This document shows, in pieces, positions 1 through 7,393 of a DNA stretch of 64,000 bases (positions are counted from its first letter, which is position 1; each line of letters starts with the position of its first letter). The notes under the pieces were generated by a model. It made no database searches, was not told the origin of the DNA, and saw nothing but the letters and a program-made list of their open reading frames with translations. The stretch comes from an uncultured Sphingomonas sp. Its GTDB lineage: Bacteria > Pseudomonadota > Alphaproteobacteria > Sphingomonadales > Sphingomonadaceae. Location of the stretch: positions 186,001 to 250,000 of the forward strand of contig NZ_CAJYHX010000006.1 in NCBI RefSeq assembly GCF_913774285.1. Reading direction: 5' to 3'. Position numbers and translations under genes: made by a program.

Positions 1-23
1 CAGAGTCTTTTTCGGTCCGGAGC

Positions 24-938
24 TCAGGCCAGGCGCGGTCGGGGACGCGTGACGAAGTCGGCAAGCGCCGAGACGCCGCCCACGACGACATGCGCCGCCA
101 GCATCAGCGTAGCGACGAACAGCACCGCACCGGCGAGCCCGGCAGCGTCGCCGAGCAGCGCAACGATCAGCGGCGCGAGCAGCGCCTCGCGCGCGGGCAC
201 GAAGGGCAGGCGCGACATCATCATTCGCAGCGTGCCGACCAGGAACAGCGCCGCCACCGATACCGAAGGCAGCAGCAGCTTCCACAGCAGCGCGGTAAGC
301 ACCAGGCTGAGCAGGATGCGGGCGGTGTGGATGCCGATCGTCATTGCCAGCTGCCGCGGCGGCAGCGCGAAGACGAAGCGCCGGAAGAGAAAGATCGCCA
401 GCGACGACAGCACGATCGTCGCGGTCGAGATCAGCAACGTGGTGAACAGCGTGCCCTTGGCCAGCCCCTGGACGATCGGCGCGTTGAGCACCAGCATCGC
501 CAGCGTGACGAGATTGCCGGCCAGTGCCGAGGTGACCGCCACGTCGCGCAGCGTCTCGAACGGCCGGCCCTCGGGGCCCAGCGTCCGTCGCGCCCAGACA
601 TAGAGCTGCGCGTCGCCCGAATAGCCGAGCACCACTTCATTCGCGGCCTGTTTGCGCAGCAGCGCCGGGAAAGCGGCCGCACCCAGCCCCCAGATACGAC
701 GCAGGATCAGCCAGTCCATGAACGGCGACAGCACATAGGTGGCGACGAAGACCAGCCAGAACAGGGGATTGGTCGGCGTCTGGGTGAGGACGGTAAAGTC
801 GATTCCGTCCAGCTGCCAGAACACCGCGATCAGGATGGCCGCGGAGAAGGCGAGGCCGATGATCGCGAGCAGCCGCTCCCGGGTGGTCGTCGAAAGCGAT
901 GCATAGGCGGCGCGTACCGCCGGCACGGGGAATTTCAT
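24..938 (-). CDS. polytopic inner-membrane protein of unknown function
   Basis: The 304-residue product is strongly hydrophobic, with about eight likely membrane spans from residue ~20 to near the C terminus and a short basic tail (TRPRPRLA). The layout recalls flippase-like or lysylphosphatidylglycerol-synthase membrane domains, but no diagnostic residue supports a firm family. The start MKFPVPAVRAAY was chosen because its ATG overlaps the stop of the upstream glycosyltransferase by four bases (ATGA), which suggests translational coupling; a longer open frame exists but would run through that gene. A joint role with the glycosyltransferase in envelope sugar or lipid-linked sugar handling is inferred from position only. 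Confidence 0.75.
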   Translation of the reverse strand: MKFPVPAVRAAYASLSTTTRERLLAIIGLAFSAAILIAVFWQLDGIDFTVLTQTPTNPLFWLVFVATYVLSPFMDWLILRRIWGLGAAAFPALLRKQAANEVVLGYSGDAQLYVWARRTLGPEGRPFETLRDVAVTSALAGNLVTLAMLVLNAPIVQGLAKGTLFTTLLISTATIVLSSLAIFLFRRFVFALPPRQLAMTIGIHTARILLSLVLTALLWKLLLPSVSVAALFLVGTLRMMMSRLPFVPAREALLAPLIVALLGDAAGLAGAVLFVATLMLAAHVVVGGVSALADFVTRPRPRLA

Positions 939-2176
939 GCGGGAACCTCTTGCTCCAGCGGCATCGGCCGGCTGGCGCCGCGCGCTTCCGCTGCGGCGAC
1001 GAACAGCGCCAGATAATCCTGCGCCGAACGCTCGATGGTGAAGCGTCGCAGCGAGGCGAGCAGCGCCGGTCGATCGGGCGCGGCGCTGGGCGCCGTGCGG
1101 ATCGCCTCGGCGAGCAGCGCCTCGTTCTGCGGCACAATGATGCCGAAGCGTCCCTGCCCGAGCAGGCTGCGCAGGCCGGCACCGCAATCGGTGGAGACGA
1201 CGGCAAGGCCTGCGGCGAGCGCCTCGATCACCACCGCCGGCACGCCCTCGTAGCGCGAGGACATCAGCAGCACGTCATAGTCGTGCAGGTGCGCGGGGGC
1301 ATCGGCGACATGGCCGGCAAAGCGGACGCGATCGGCTATGCCCAGGGATGCGGAGAGCGCCTCGAGCATGGCACGTTCGGCGCCGTCTCCGAAGATCGTC
1401 AGCGTTTCGCCCGGCTGCACCGCACGGGCGAAGGCGCGCAGCATCAGCGCAAAATGCTTCTGCGGCGCCAGCCGGCCGATCGCGACGAAGCGGCGCGGTC
1501 CGGCGGGGCGCGGGGCGCGCTCGGGCAACAGCTGCGTTGCGCAGATCGCCGGATCGTGAACGACATGCCCCCGCTGCGCCATCACCGGCGGCAATTCGGG
1601 CAGCATCGCCTCGTCCATCACCACCCAGCTGCGCGCGCACCGCGCCTGGATGCGCAGCCAGGCGCGCCAGAAGAAACGGCCAAGCGGATTGAGGTCGCGC
1701 CGCGCGAGATCGTTGCTGACCTTGACCACGATCGGCGGGCAGCGCCGCCCGAGCAGCAGCGTCATTGCCACGGCAACGATCGTGTAGGTGGAGCCGGCGA
1801 CGAACAGGACGTCGGGGCGCAGCCGGCGGATCGCGGCCGGCAGCGTGAGGATCATCCACAGCGTTTCCCAGCCGCCCTGGTGCCGCCGCGGCTGGCGCGG
1901 CATATCATAGCGGATGTCCGCGAACTCGTCGCGCATCGCCCCGTCTTCGCGGCCGAGGAACAAGGGCGCGTCCACTCCCATCGCACGCCAGTGCCGGACG
2001 AGTCGCAGTGCCACGCGCTCCACGCCGCCCGGCGCGAAACTGTGGAGAAAGGTGAGGACGCGGATTCGTCCGCTGCTATAATGTGGCGACAATCGCGGAT
2101 CCCCTTGCCATCGTTGCGATCGTCTCGCCAGCTTGCCAGCTTTTGTTCGCGCCTGGCACGCCGGATCAACCAGCAT
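935..2176 (-). CDS. family 4 glycosyltransferase
   Basis: GT-B fold glycosyltransferase of 413 residues. The N-terminal domain starts at about residue 38 and has the acceptor-side glycine loop SFAPGGVERV (46-55). The C-terminal half has the strand and loop GRLAPQKHF (~245) and the GT4 EX7E signature EGVPAVVIEA (~330), which binds the donor nucleotide-sugar. The enzyme should transfer a sugar from a nucleotide donor to an envelope acceptor on the cytoplasmic side; neither donor nor acceptor can be read from the sequence. The first ~35 residues are basic and unlike the family, so the true start may lie further in. It is coupled (ATGA) to the membrane protein downstream. Upstream lie ~450 bases without a gene. 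Confidence 0.85.
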   Translation of the reverse strand: MLVDPACQARTKAGKLARRSQRWQGDPRLSPHYSSGRIRVLTFLHSFAPGGVERVALRLVRHWRAMGVDAPLFLGREDGAMRDEFADIRYDMPRQPRRHQGGWETLWMILTLPAAIRRLRPDVLFVAGSTYTIVAVAMTLLLGRRCPPIVVKVSNDLARRDLNPLGRFFWRAWLRIQARCARSWVVMDEAMLPELPPVMAQRGHVVHDPAICATQLLPERAPRPAGPRRFVAIGRLAPQKHFALMLRAFARAVQPGETLTIFGDGAERAMLEALSASLGIADRVRFAGHVADAPAHLHDYDVLLMSSRYEGVPAVVIEALAAGLAVVSTDCGAGLRSLLGQGRFGIIVPQNEALLAEAIRTAPSAAPDRPALLASLRRFTIERSAQDYLALFVAAAEARGASRPMPLEQEVPA

Positions 2177-2620
2177 GCTCCGAATGGTCGAAACAAGCCC
2201 GCAGAATGTTCAGCGAAAACAATCCACATCGATAAGACGATGCCGATGGGCCGGACCCGCACCAAGATCGAAAAATTTTTCTGCCAATCCGCGCGCGCCG
2301 CTTGTACCTGCGTGCGATACGCCGGAACGCCTCTCGCGCCAAGGTCCCGCATCAGCAGCGCCGCATTGGTTCCAGGCTGCGGCTGCTCCCCCTCCCCGCG
2401 ACCGTAGCGACGAGCGCCATGGTGACAGCGACAATCTTCTTGCCGCCATCGATGTGCTGCCTGACCATGACGATCGAGCACGAACTACGCCATGCTCCAT
2501 GGCACAACCGAGCGACTTTCCACGAACCCCTTGATTCACCCGATCAGCGGATTCCGGCGCGGTTCTGTACCAGCGCGACAAACCCCGCATGCGCGACGAA
2601 AGCGATTGTGTTCTGAAAGC
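2177..2620. other. about 440 bases with no recognisable gene
   Basis: Between the glycosyltransferase start and the tRNA terminator I find several overlapping open frames on both strands, all of low-complexity Arg/Ala/Pro composition and without a convincing ribosome-binding site or family resemblance. The part nearest the glycosyltransferase (about 2180-2300) is poorer in G and C and is the likely promoter and leader of that gene. I assign nothing else here. Confidence 0.5.
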
Positions 2621-2654
2621 AAAAAACCCCGCCAAGCCAAGGGCTCAGCGGGGT
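2621..2654 (-). terminator. intrinsic terminator of tRNA-Val
   Basis: Read on the minus strand, a seven-pair stem (ACCCCGC with GCGGGGT) extended by an imperfect inner stem is followed directly by six T residues (AAAAAA at 2621-2626 on the plus strand). It lies a few bases after the CCA end of the tRNA. Confidence 0.8.
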
Positions 2655-2660
2655 CTTTGA

Positions 2661-2735
2661 TGGTGGGCGCGGCAAGGATTGAACTTGCGACCCCTGCGAT
2701 GTCAACACAGTGCTCTACCACTGAGCTACGCGCCC
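2661..2735 (-). tRNA. tRNA-Val (anticodon GAC)
   Basis: A full cloverleaf can be drawn on the minus strand: acceptor GGGCGCG pairs with CGCGCCC, the D arm is GCTC/GAGC, the anticodon stem CTGTG pairs with CGCAG around the loop TTGACAT, and the T arm GCAAG/CTTGC encloses TTCAATC. The anticodon GAC lies at 2701-2703 (plus-strand gtc) and reads GUC/GUU valine codons. The CCA end is encoded (2661-2663) after discriminator A. The gene stands alone with its own terminator. Confidence 0.97.
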
Positions 2736-2790
2736 GAAACTCGGGAAGCGCGCCTCTAGCGGGGGTCCGCCCCCCGCGCAAGCGCTAATT

Positions 2791-3171
2791 TCAATTTTGC
2801 CCCACATTCTCCGATTCGAACATGCGGTCCACTTCCAGCACCAGGTCGCGCAGGTGGAACGGCTTGGAGAGCACGCGCGCCTGCGGCACCTGCTTGCCGG
2901 CGCGCAGCGTCACCGCGGCGAAGCCGGTGATGAACATCACCCGCATCTCGGGCGCGATCTCCGCAGCACGCTGGGCGAGCTCGATCCCGTCCATCTCGGG
3001 CATGACGATGTCGGTCAGCAGCAGGTCGAATCGCTCGGTCTCGAGCAGCGGCACCGCCGCCGTGCCGCGATCGACGGCGCTGACCGCATAGCCCGAACGC
3101 TCCAGCGCGCGGGTGAGGTATTCGCGCATCACGCGGTCGTCCTCGGCCAGCAGAATCCGGATCATCTTCAC
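2791..3171 (-). CDS. cpdR: response regulator CpdR, ClpXP adaptor
   Basis: A stand-alone receiver domain of 126 residues with no output domain. The acidic pocket is E10-D11-D12, the phospho-acceptor is D54 (LLTDIVMPEMDG), the switch threonine is T82 in FITGFAAV and the conserved lysine is K103 in LSKPFHLRDL. The ITGFAAV and LSKPFHLRDLVLEV stretches are characteristic of alphaproteobacterial CpdR, which in its unphosphorylated state primes ClpXP for substrates such as PdeA and McpA, and whose phosphorylation comes through the CckA-ChpT relay. The start may be the first ATG or the second (MIRILL, two codons in). It is monocistronic here; the partner kinase genes are not in the window. Confidence 0.93.
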   Translation of the reverse strand: MKMIRILLAEDDRVMREYLTRALERSGYAVSAVDRGTAAVPLLETERFDLLLTDIVMPEMDGIELAQRAAEIAPEMRVMFITGFAAVTLRAGKQVPQARVLSKPFHLRDLVLEVDRMFESENVGQN

Positions 3172-3278
3172 CCCTTAGGTACCAACCGCCCGCTCCTTAT
3201 GCGGCAAGGCCTTAAGATTTTCCAGCCGCCGCAACCCTATCATTTGCCCGCACGGGCGCACCGGCCTAGGCTGGCGGG

Positions 3279-4124
3279 GTGACTAGCGCCGCCAGCTTCG
3301 ATCGCCATGGGCCTGTTCCGCCGGGAAGCCCCGTGGTGCTCTCCGCTCCCCATGGCGGGCGCGACTATCCGGAGTCGCTTCTCGCGGCTCTGCGCGTCTC
3401 GCCCACCGTGCTGCGCGCGCTGGAGGACCGCCATGTCGACTCGCTGGCCTTGGGCGCACGGCGCGACGAGACGCTGTTCGTCGCCACCCGCGCCCGCGCC
3501 TGGATCGATCTCAACCGCGCCGAGCACGAGCGCGATCCCCAGATCGACGAGGGTGCGCATCTGCTCGGCCGGCCGCTCTCGGCCAAGGTACGCAGCGGGC
3601 TGGGGTTAATACCGCGGCGGGTCGGCACGCTCGGCCAGCTCTGGCGCGGGCGCTTCGCTGCTGAGGACGTGACGGCGCGCATCCATGCCGACCACCGTCC
3701 CTATCATCTCGCGCTGGGCGAAGCACTGGCCGCGGCGCGGGCGCGCTTCGGAATCGCACTGCTGCTCGACATCCATTCGATGCCGCCGCTGGGATCGCCC
3801 GAGAGCGCGCCGCGACTGGTGATCGGCGACCGCTTCGGCCGCGCCGCCGCCGCGCGCTTCGGGGCGCGGGTGGAGGCAGTGGCGCGGCAGCACGGCATCG
3901 CGGTCGCCGCCAACACGCCCTATGCCGGCGGCCATATCCTCGAACGCCACGGCGACCCGCGCCGCGGCGTGCATGCGCTGCAGCTCGAAATAGATCGATC
4001 ACTCTATCTGGATGCGGCGCTGGACGCCCTCGGCCCGGGTGCCGAGGCGGTGACCGCGCTGCTGCGCGCGATCATCGACGCGCTGGCCGACGAGACCCTG
4101 CCCGGCGCGCTCGCCGCCGAGTGA
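3279..4124 (+). CDS. N-formylglutamate amidohydrolase family protein
   Basis: The 281-residue product has the family's opening block PVVLSAPHGGRDYP (about 18-31) and the later block LLLDIHSMPP (~160), whose His and Asp residues belong to the metal-dependent amidohydrolase centre; NTPYAGGHILERHG (~206) is a further conserved stretch. Family members hydrolyse N-formyl-L-glutamate to formate and glutamate, the last step of one histidine degradation route. No hut genes are nearby, so the substrate may differ. It starts at a GTG (3279) nine codons ahead of the conserved region; no good ribosome-binding site is visible. It converges with the small RNA downstream. Confidence 0.85.
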   Translation: MTSAASFDRHGPVPPGSPVVLSAPHGGRDYPESLLAALRVSPTVLRALEDRHVDSLALGARRDETLFVATRARAWIDLNRAEHERDPQIDEGAHLLGRPLSAKVRSGLGLIPRRVGTLGQLWRGRFAAEDVTARIHADHRPYHLALGEALAAARARFGIALLLDIHSMPPLGSPESAPRLVIGDRFGRAAAARFGARVEAVARQHGIAVAANTPYAGGHILERHGDPRRGVHALQLEIDRSLYLDAALDALGPGAEAVTALLRAIIDALADETLPGALAAE

Positions 4125-4133
4125 AACGCCCAT

Positions 4134-4240
4134 AAAAAAACCACCCCGTGGTTACCCACGAGGTGGCCAAGGTTCAGGGAGGAGACACGCCCGAAGGCGC
4201 GTCGCACGGCATCGCGAAAGGGGGGACACGAGCCGTACCT
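4134..4240 (-). ncRNA. candidate trans-acting small RNA with C-rich anti-SD-like segments
   Basis: A self-contained RNA unit of about 107 nt on the minus strand. Hairpin 1 (4206-4236) pairs ACGGC with GCCGU and UCGUG with CGCGA around the loop UCCCCCCUUU. Hairpin 2 (4184-4203) is GACGCGCC-UUCG-GGCGUGUC. A single-stranded UCUCCUCCC segment follows, then the terminator hairpin (4141-4166) and seven U residues. Each hairpin has a G-U pair that would be an A-C mismatch if the plus strand were transcribed, so the structure belongs to minus-strand RNA. A promoter lies just upstream. The C-rich segments could pair with Shine-Dalgarno sequences, as in the suhB/ar14 and cuckoo (CcsR) RNAs of alphaproteobacteria; family membership is inference. 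Confidence 0.75.
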
Positions 4241-4244
4241 ACAA

Positions 4245-4272
4245 GATATAGAGAGCAGGCGACCGAGTTCAA
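4245..4272 (-). promoter_or_regulatory. sigma-70-type promoter of the small RNA
   Basis: On the minus strand TTGAAC (4267-4272) is followed after 16 bases by TATATC (4245-4250). Transcription would begin at about 4240-4238, just before the first hairpin. Confidence 0.65.
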
Positions 4273-4361
4273 GGCAACTCATCGCAGAAGTTCTTCGATT
4301 GAACGGCGGGGAGGTTTTTGAGGCCACGAGGACCGGAGATGCCCGATTAACCGGGGACATC

Positions 4362-4471
4362 TAAGCCCCTCCCCTTCGGGGGAGGGGTTTGGGTGGGGCC
4401 GTCTCTCGCAGAAACCAGATGGTCTGGAATCCCTCCACCCCCAAACCCCTCCTCCAAGGAGGAGGGGCTTA
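4362..4471. repeat. 110-bp imperfect palindrome made of two REP-like hairpins
   Basis: The ends TAAGCCCCTCC and GGAGGGGCTTA are perfect inverted repeats. Each arm holds its own hairpin (CCCCTCCCC/GGGGAGGGG on the left, CCCCTCCTCC/GGAGGAGGGG on the right), followed by GGGTTTGGG-type sequence that also pairs between the arms. It lies downstream of the minus-strand sapC gene. Shorter relatives occur at 15007, 28458 and 39758. Confidence 0.7.
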
Positions 4472-4477
4472 AAGAAA

Positions 4478-4502
4478 TGCCGGGGGCCGAACGCCCCCGG
4501 CA
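4478..4502 (-). terminator. intrinsic terminator of sapC
   Basis: A ten-pair perfect stem (TGCCGGGGGC with GCCCCCGGCA) around CGAAC lies five bases after the sapC stop; on the minus strand it is followed by TTTCTTT. Confidence 0.7.
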
Positions 4503-4506
4503 AAAA

Positions 4507-5280
4507 TCAGCCGACCAGCTGGACCTCGGGCTGCCAGCCCGAGCGCATCTGGCGGGCGAACAGCTCGCGCATCTGCGCCAGCGAGAAGAGGTGCGCGTAG
4601 ATCAGCGGCAGCATGCCGTTCTGGACGATCTTGCGCAGCTGGTCGCCGCGCATCTCGTTCAGCTTGTTCTCGTCGACCATCATGAAGCCGCGGTAGATGA
4701 AGGGCTGCGCGGCGCCGTCCGGCTGGATCGAGACTTCGCCGTCGATCAGCAGGTTCATGTCCTTCAGCTCGCGCATGAACTGGCTGGTGCGGGCACCAGC
4801 GGTCTCGAACTGCTCGTTGAACTGCAGGATGTTCTTGGTGATCTCGCTCGGCTCGCCATTCTCGAACAGGGCCTCGCCCTCCTCGAACTTGCCGATCACG
4901 TCCGAGGTCGGATCGAAGCAGAGCGACAGCTCGTCGCTTTCCGGGCGCAGGCGCGCGAGGAGGAACGGATAGCGGCGGATATAGGCCGGCACGTAGAAGT
5001 TCGGGTCGACCAGCTTGCCTTCGGCGTCGAAGAAAGTGTTCACGCCTTCGTTCAGGCCCATCAGCGCCAGCGGTACAGGATCCTCGCCCACCGAGAAGAC
5101 GATCGGCATGAAGCGTTGCACCAGCGGGAATTCCTCGACGGTCACCGGCACCGCGTGCTGGTTGGCGAGGAACGGCGCGCGGTCGGTCGAACGCGAGCGG
5201 AAATCGGCATGGACCTGGCTCGAAAGCGGCTCGAGCTGATTGTAGAACAAGGGAAGCGACTGCTGCGGCGCGCTGGCCAT
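4507..5280 (-). CDS. SapC family protein
   Basis: The 257-residue product shows the SapC family pattern: FLANQHAVPVTVEEFPLV near the N terminus, then GLNEGVNTFFD, YVPAYIRRYPF (~98) and LCFDPTSDVI (~119), ending in a region with MMVDENKLNEM. The family is named after an S-layer-associated protein of Campylobacter and has no proven activity; in sphingomonads and Caulobacter members often lie beside TonB receptors and flavin-dependent tryptophan halogenases, which is not the case here. It has no signal peptide or membrane segment. The start is supported by AGGAGA eight bases upstream. It is a single gene with a terminator. Confidence 0.88.
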   Translation of the reverse strand: MASAPQQSLPLFYNQLEPLSSQVHADFRSRSTDRAPFLANQHAVPVTVEEFPLVQRFMPIVFSVGEDPVPLALMGLNEGVNTFFDAEGKLVDPNFYVPAYIRRYPFLLARLRPESDELSLCFDPTSDVIGKFEEGEALFENGEPSEITKNILQFNEQFETAGARTSQFMRELKDMNLLIDGEVSIQPDGAAQPFIYRGFMMVDENKLNEMRGDQLRKIVQNGMLPLIYAHLFSLAQMRELFARQMRSGWQPEVQLVG

Positions 5281-5333
5281 GAGGATCTCCTGAGAACTTT
5301 TTTCGTCGAAAGGCGTTTCAACCGGCCCGCGGT

Positions 5334-6785
5334 CTATGTGCTGGCGATGGTCGGCGCAAGCGCGACCAGCTTTCCCGGATTCAGAATCAGCTTGGGATCG
5401 AGCGCCGTCTTGATCGCGCGCAGCGTCGCCATCCGCGCCGGGGGCGACAGGCGCGCAAGTTCGTCGCGCTTCATCTGGCCAATGCCATGCTCGGCCGAGA
5501 TCGATCCACCCGCCGCGACCACCATGTCGTGCACCAGGCAGGTGATCCGAGGCCCGTCCTCCGCATACCAGCGATCGCGATCGACACCCTTGGGTGCGCG
5601 GACGTGGAAATGGACGTTGCCGTCGCCCAGATGCCCATAGGCGATTGCATGGGTGCCCGGGAAGCGCGCCTCGGCCTCTGTCCCGCCTTCCACCATGAAG
5701 CGGGGCATGTCCTCGACGGGCACCGAGATATCATGCTGCACCGCTGGCCCAGCCGAACGCTCGGCTTCGGAGATCGAATGGCGGATGCGCCAGAAGCTTT
5801 CAGCCTGCGCTTCGCTCGCGGCGATCACCGCGTCCTGGGCGAGTCCTGCCTCAAAGGCCTGGGCCAGCATCCGCTCCAACACCGTCGCCGGTGCCTCGGC
5901 GGCGGGGTCGCTGGTCACCGCTTCGATCAGCACGTGCCAGCGATGTGCGCCGCCAAGCGGCAGCCGCGTGCCGGGCACATGCTCGAGCACCAGCGCGACG
6001 GTATCGTCGGGCATGATCTCGAAGCTTTCGATCATGTCGGTCGCGGCCTGCAGCCGGCGCAGCAGGGTGAGTGCCTTGGCGGGGCTTTCCAGCCCTACCC
6101 AGGCCACCGCCCGCGCCGCGGCGGCCGGCACCAGCCGCAGCGTCGCGGCGGTGACGATGCCGAGCGTCCCCTCGGCACCGACCAGCAGCTGGTTGAGGTC
6201 GTAGCCGCGATTGTCCTTCTTCAGCGCCGACAGCCCGTCATGCACCGAACCGTCGGGCAGCACCGCCTCCACGCCCGCGACCAGCGCGCGCATCGTCCCG
6301 AAGCGCAGCACCTGCACGCCGCCCGCGTTGGTCGAGACAAGCCCGCCGATCGTGGCACTCCCCCGCGCGCCGAGATCGAGCGGGAAGCGCCGCCCGGCCA
6401 CCTCGGCCGCATCGCGGAAGGTGCCGAGAATCACCCCCGCTTCCGCCACGGCGAGGTTTGCGTCCGCATCCATGCGGCGGATGCGGTTCATTCGACGCGT
6501 CGAGAGCAGCAGCGCCGATCCGTCCGCGGGCGGGATCGCGCCACCAACCATGCCGGTATTGCCCCCCTGCGGCACCAGCGCGACGCCGAGATCATTGGCG
6601 AGCGCCACCAGCGCGCTGACCTCCTCCGTCGAGGCCGGGGACAGGATCGCGGGTGCCGCGCCATGGTAGCGCCGGCGCCAATCGGTGAGCCAAGGCTCGA
6701 TGTCCTGCGGATCGGTAGTGACCGCCTTGGGGCCGAAGCGTTCGGCGGCGAAGGCAGTGATGCGCTGCTGCTCGAGAGTCATCAT
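5334..6785 (-). CDS. FAD-binding oxidoreductase (GlcD / D-2-hydroxyacid dehydrogenase type)
   Basis: The 483-residue protein has a PCMH-type FAD domain (PAILSPASTEEVSALV at ~44, VPQGGNTGMVGGAIP at ~71, LDLGARGSATIGGLVSTNAGG at ~138) and a C-terminal FAD-oxidase domain with AYGHLGDGNVHFHV (~384) and SAEHGIGQMKRDEL (~432), whose histidines and glutamate bind the catalytic metal in D-lactate and D-2-hydroxyglutarate dehydrogenases. It should oxidise a D-2-hydroxy acid, passing electrons to a flavoprotein or quinone. The substrate cannot be told. It lacks the iron-sulfur partner GlcF nearby. Two ATG codons are adjacent at the start; either may be used. Confidence 0.88.
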   Translation of the reverse strand: MMTLEQQRITAFAAERFGPKAVTTDPQDIEPWLTDWRRRYHGAAPAILSPASTEEVSALVALANDLGVALVPQGGNTGMVGGAIPPADGSALLLSTRRMNRIRRMDADANLAVAEAGVILGTFRDAAEVAGRRFPLDLGARGSATIGGLVSTNAGGVQVLRFGTMRALVAGVEAVLPDGSVHDGLSALKKDNRGYDLNQLLVGAEGTLGIVTAATLRLVPAAAARAVAWVGLESPAKALTLLRRLQAATDMIESFEIMPDDTVALVLEHVPGTRLPLGGAHRWHVLIEAVTSDPAAEAPATVLERMLAQAFEAGLAQDAVIAASEAQAESFWRIRHSISEAERSAGPAVQHDISVPVEDMPRFMVEGGTEAEARFPGTHAIAYGHLGDGNVHFHVRAPKGVDRDRWYAEDGPRITCLVHDMVVAAGGSISAEHGIGQMKRDELARLSPPARMATLRAIKTALDPKLILNPGKLVALAPTIAST

Positions 6786-6860
6786 GATGGTTGCGCACTA
6801 GCATGGCGTGCGGCAGTTCATCCACCGTTCAAGCCGATGTATCTACCGTCCCGCCCCACC

Positions 6861-7310
6861 ATGTTGAAACTGCCGATCGCCGCTGCCGGCCTTGCGCTGC
6901 TGCTCGCCGCCCCCGCGGCGCGCCCGGCCATGGCCGTCGACGCCGCTATTGCGCCGTCCTTTCAGCAGCATGTCTCGATCCACGTGCCCCGCATGACGGT
7001 GACCACCACGACGATCGTCGTACGCGAATCCCCGGCGGTGATCGAGCGCCGCGCGAAAAGCTGCGTCGATGTCGGCCGCATCCAGGGCTTCACCGTCAAC
7101 GCCGCCGACAGCGTCGACCTCATCCTCGAGGACGGATCGCTGCTCCGCGCCAAGCTCGGCGCCGAATGCCCGGCGCTCGGCTTCTATTCGGGCGCCTATC
7201 TGAAGCCGACAAAGGACAGCAAATTCTGCGCCGGACGTGATGCGCTGCGTTCCAGATCGGGTAGAACCTGCCCCGTTCAGGCGTTCAAGAACCTCGTTCG
7301 CGCACGGTGA
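6861..7310 (+). CDS. small secreted protein of unknown function
   Basis: The 149-residue product begins with a clear Sec signal peptide (LPIAAAGLALLLAAPAAR, cleavage after PAMA). The mature part has four cysteines (CVDVGRIQGF, ECPALGFYSG, FCAGRD, RTCPVQAF), which could form two disulfides in the periplasm, and a strand-rich middle (SVDLILEDGSLLRAKLG). I do not recognise a family. An in-frame ATG eight codons upstream (6837) is possible but the signal peptide reads best from 6861; neither has a good ribosome-binding site. It diverges from the FAD oxidoreductase with ~75 bases between them. Confidence 0.7.
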   Translation: MLKLPIAAAGLALLLAAPAARPAMAVDAAIAPSFQQHVSIHVPRMTVTTTTIVVRESPAVIERRAKSCVDVGRIQGFTVNAADSVDLILEDGSLLRAKLGAECPALGFYSGAYLKPTKDSKFCAGRDALRSRSGRTCPVQAFKNLVRAR

Positions 7311-7393
7311 AGCTTGACTTTTGCGGCTGAATCCGCAAGCGCCATGGCTTCTGTAAAGGTGCATAGCAACGCGCCCTATTTCCGGACATATGC

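Noticed and set aside
2210..2635. Open frames of 130-140 codons upstream of tRNA-Val on both strands
   Set aside because: Low-complexity Arg/Ser/Ala products overlapping each other, with no start signals.
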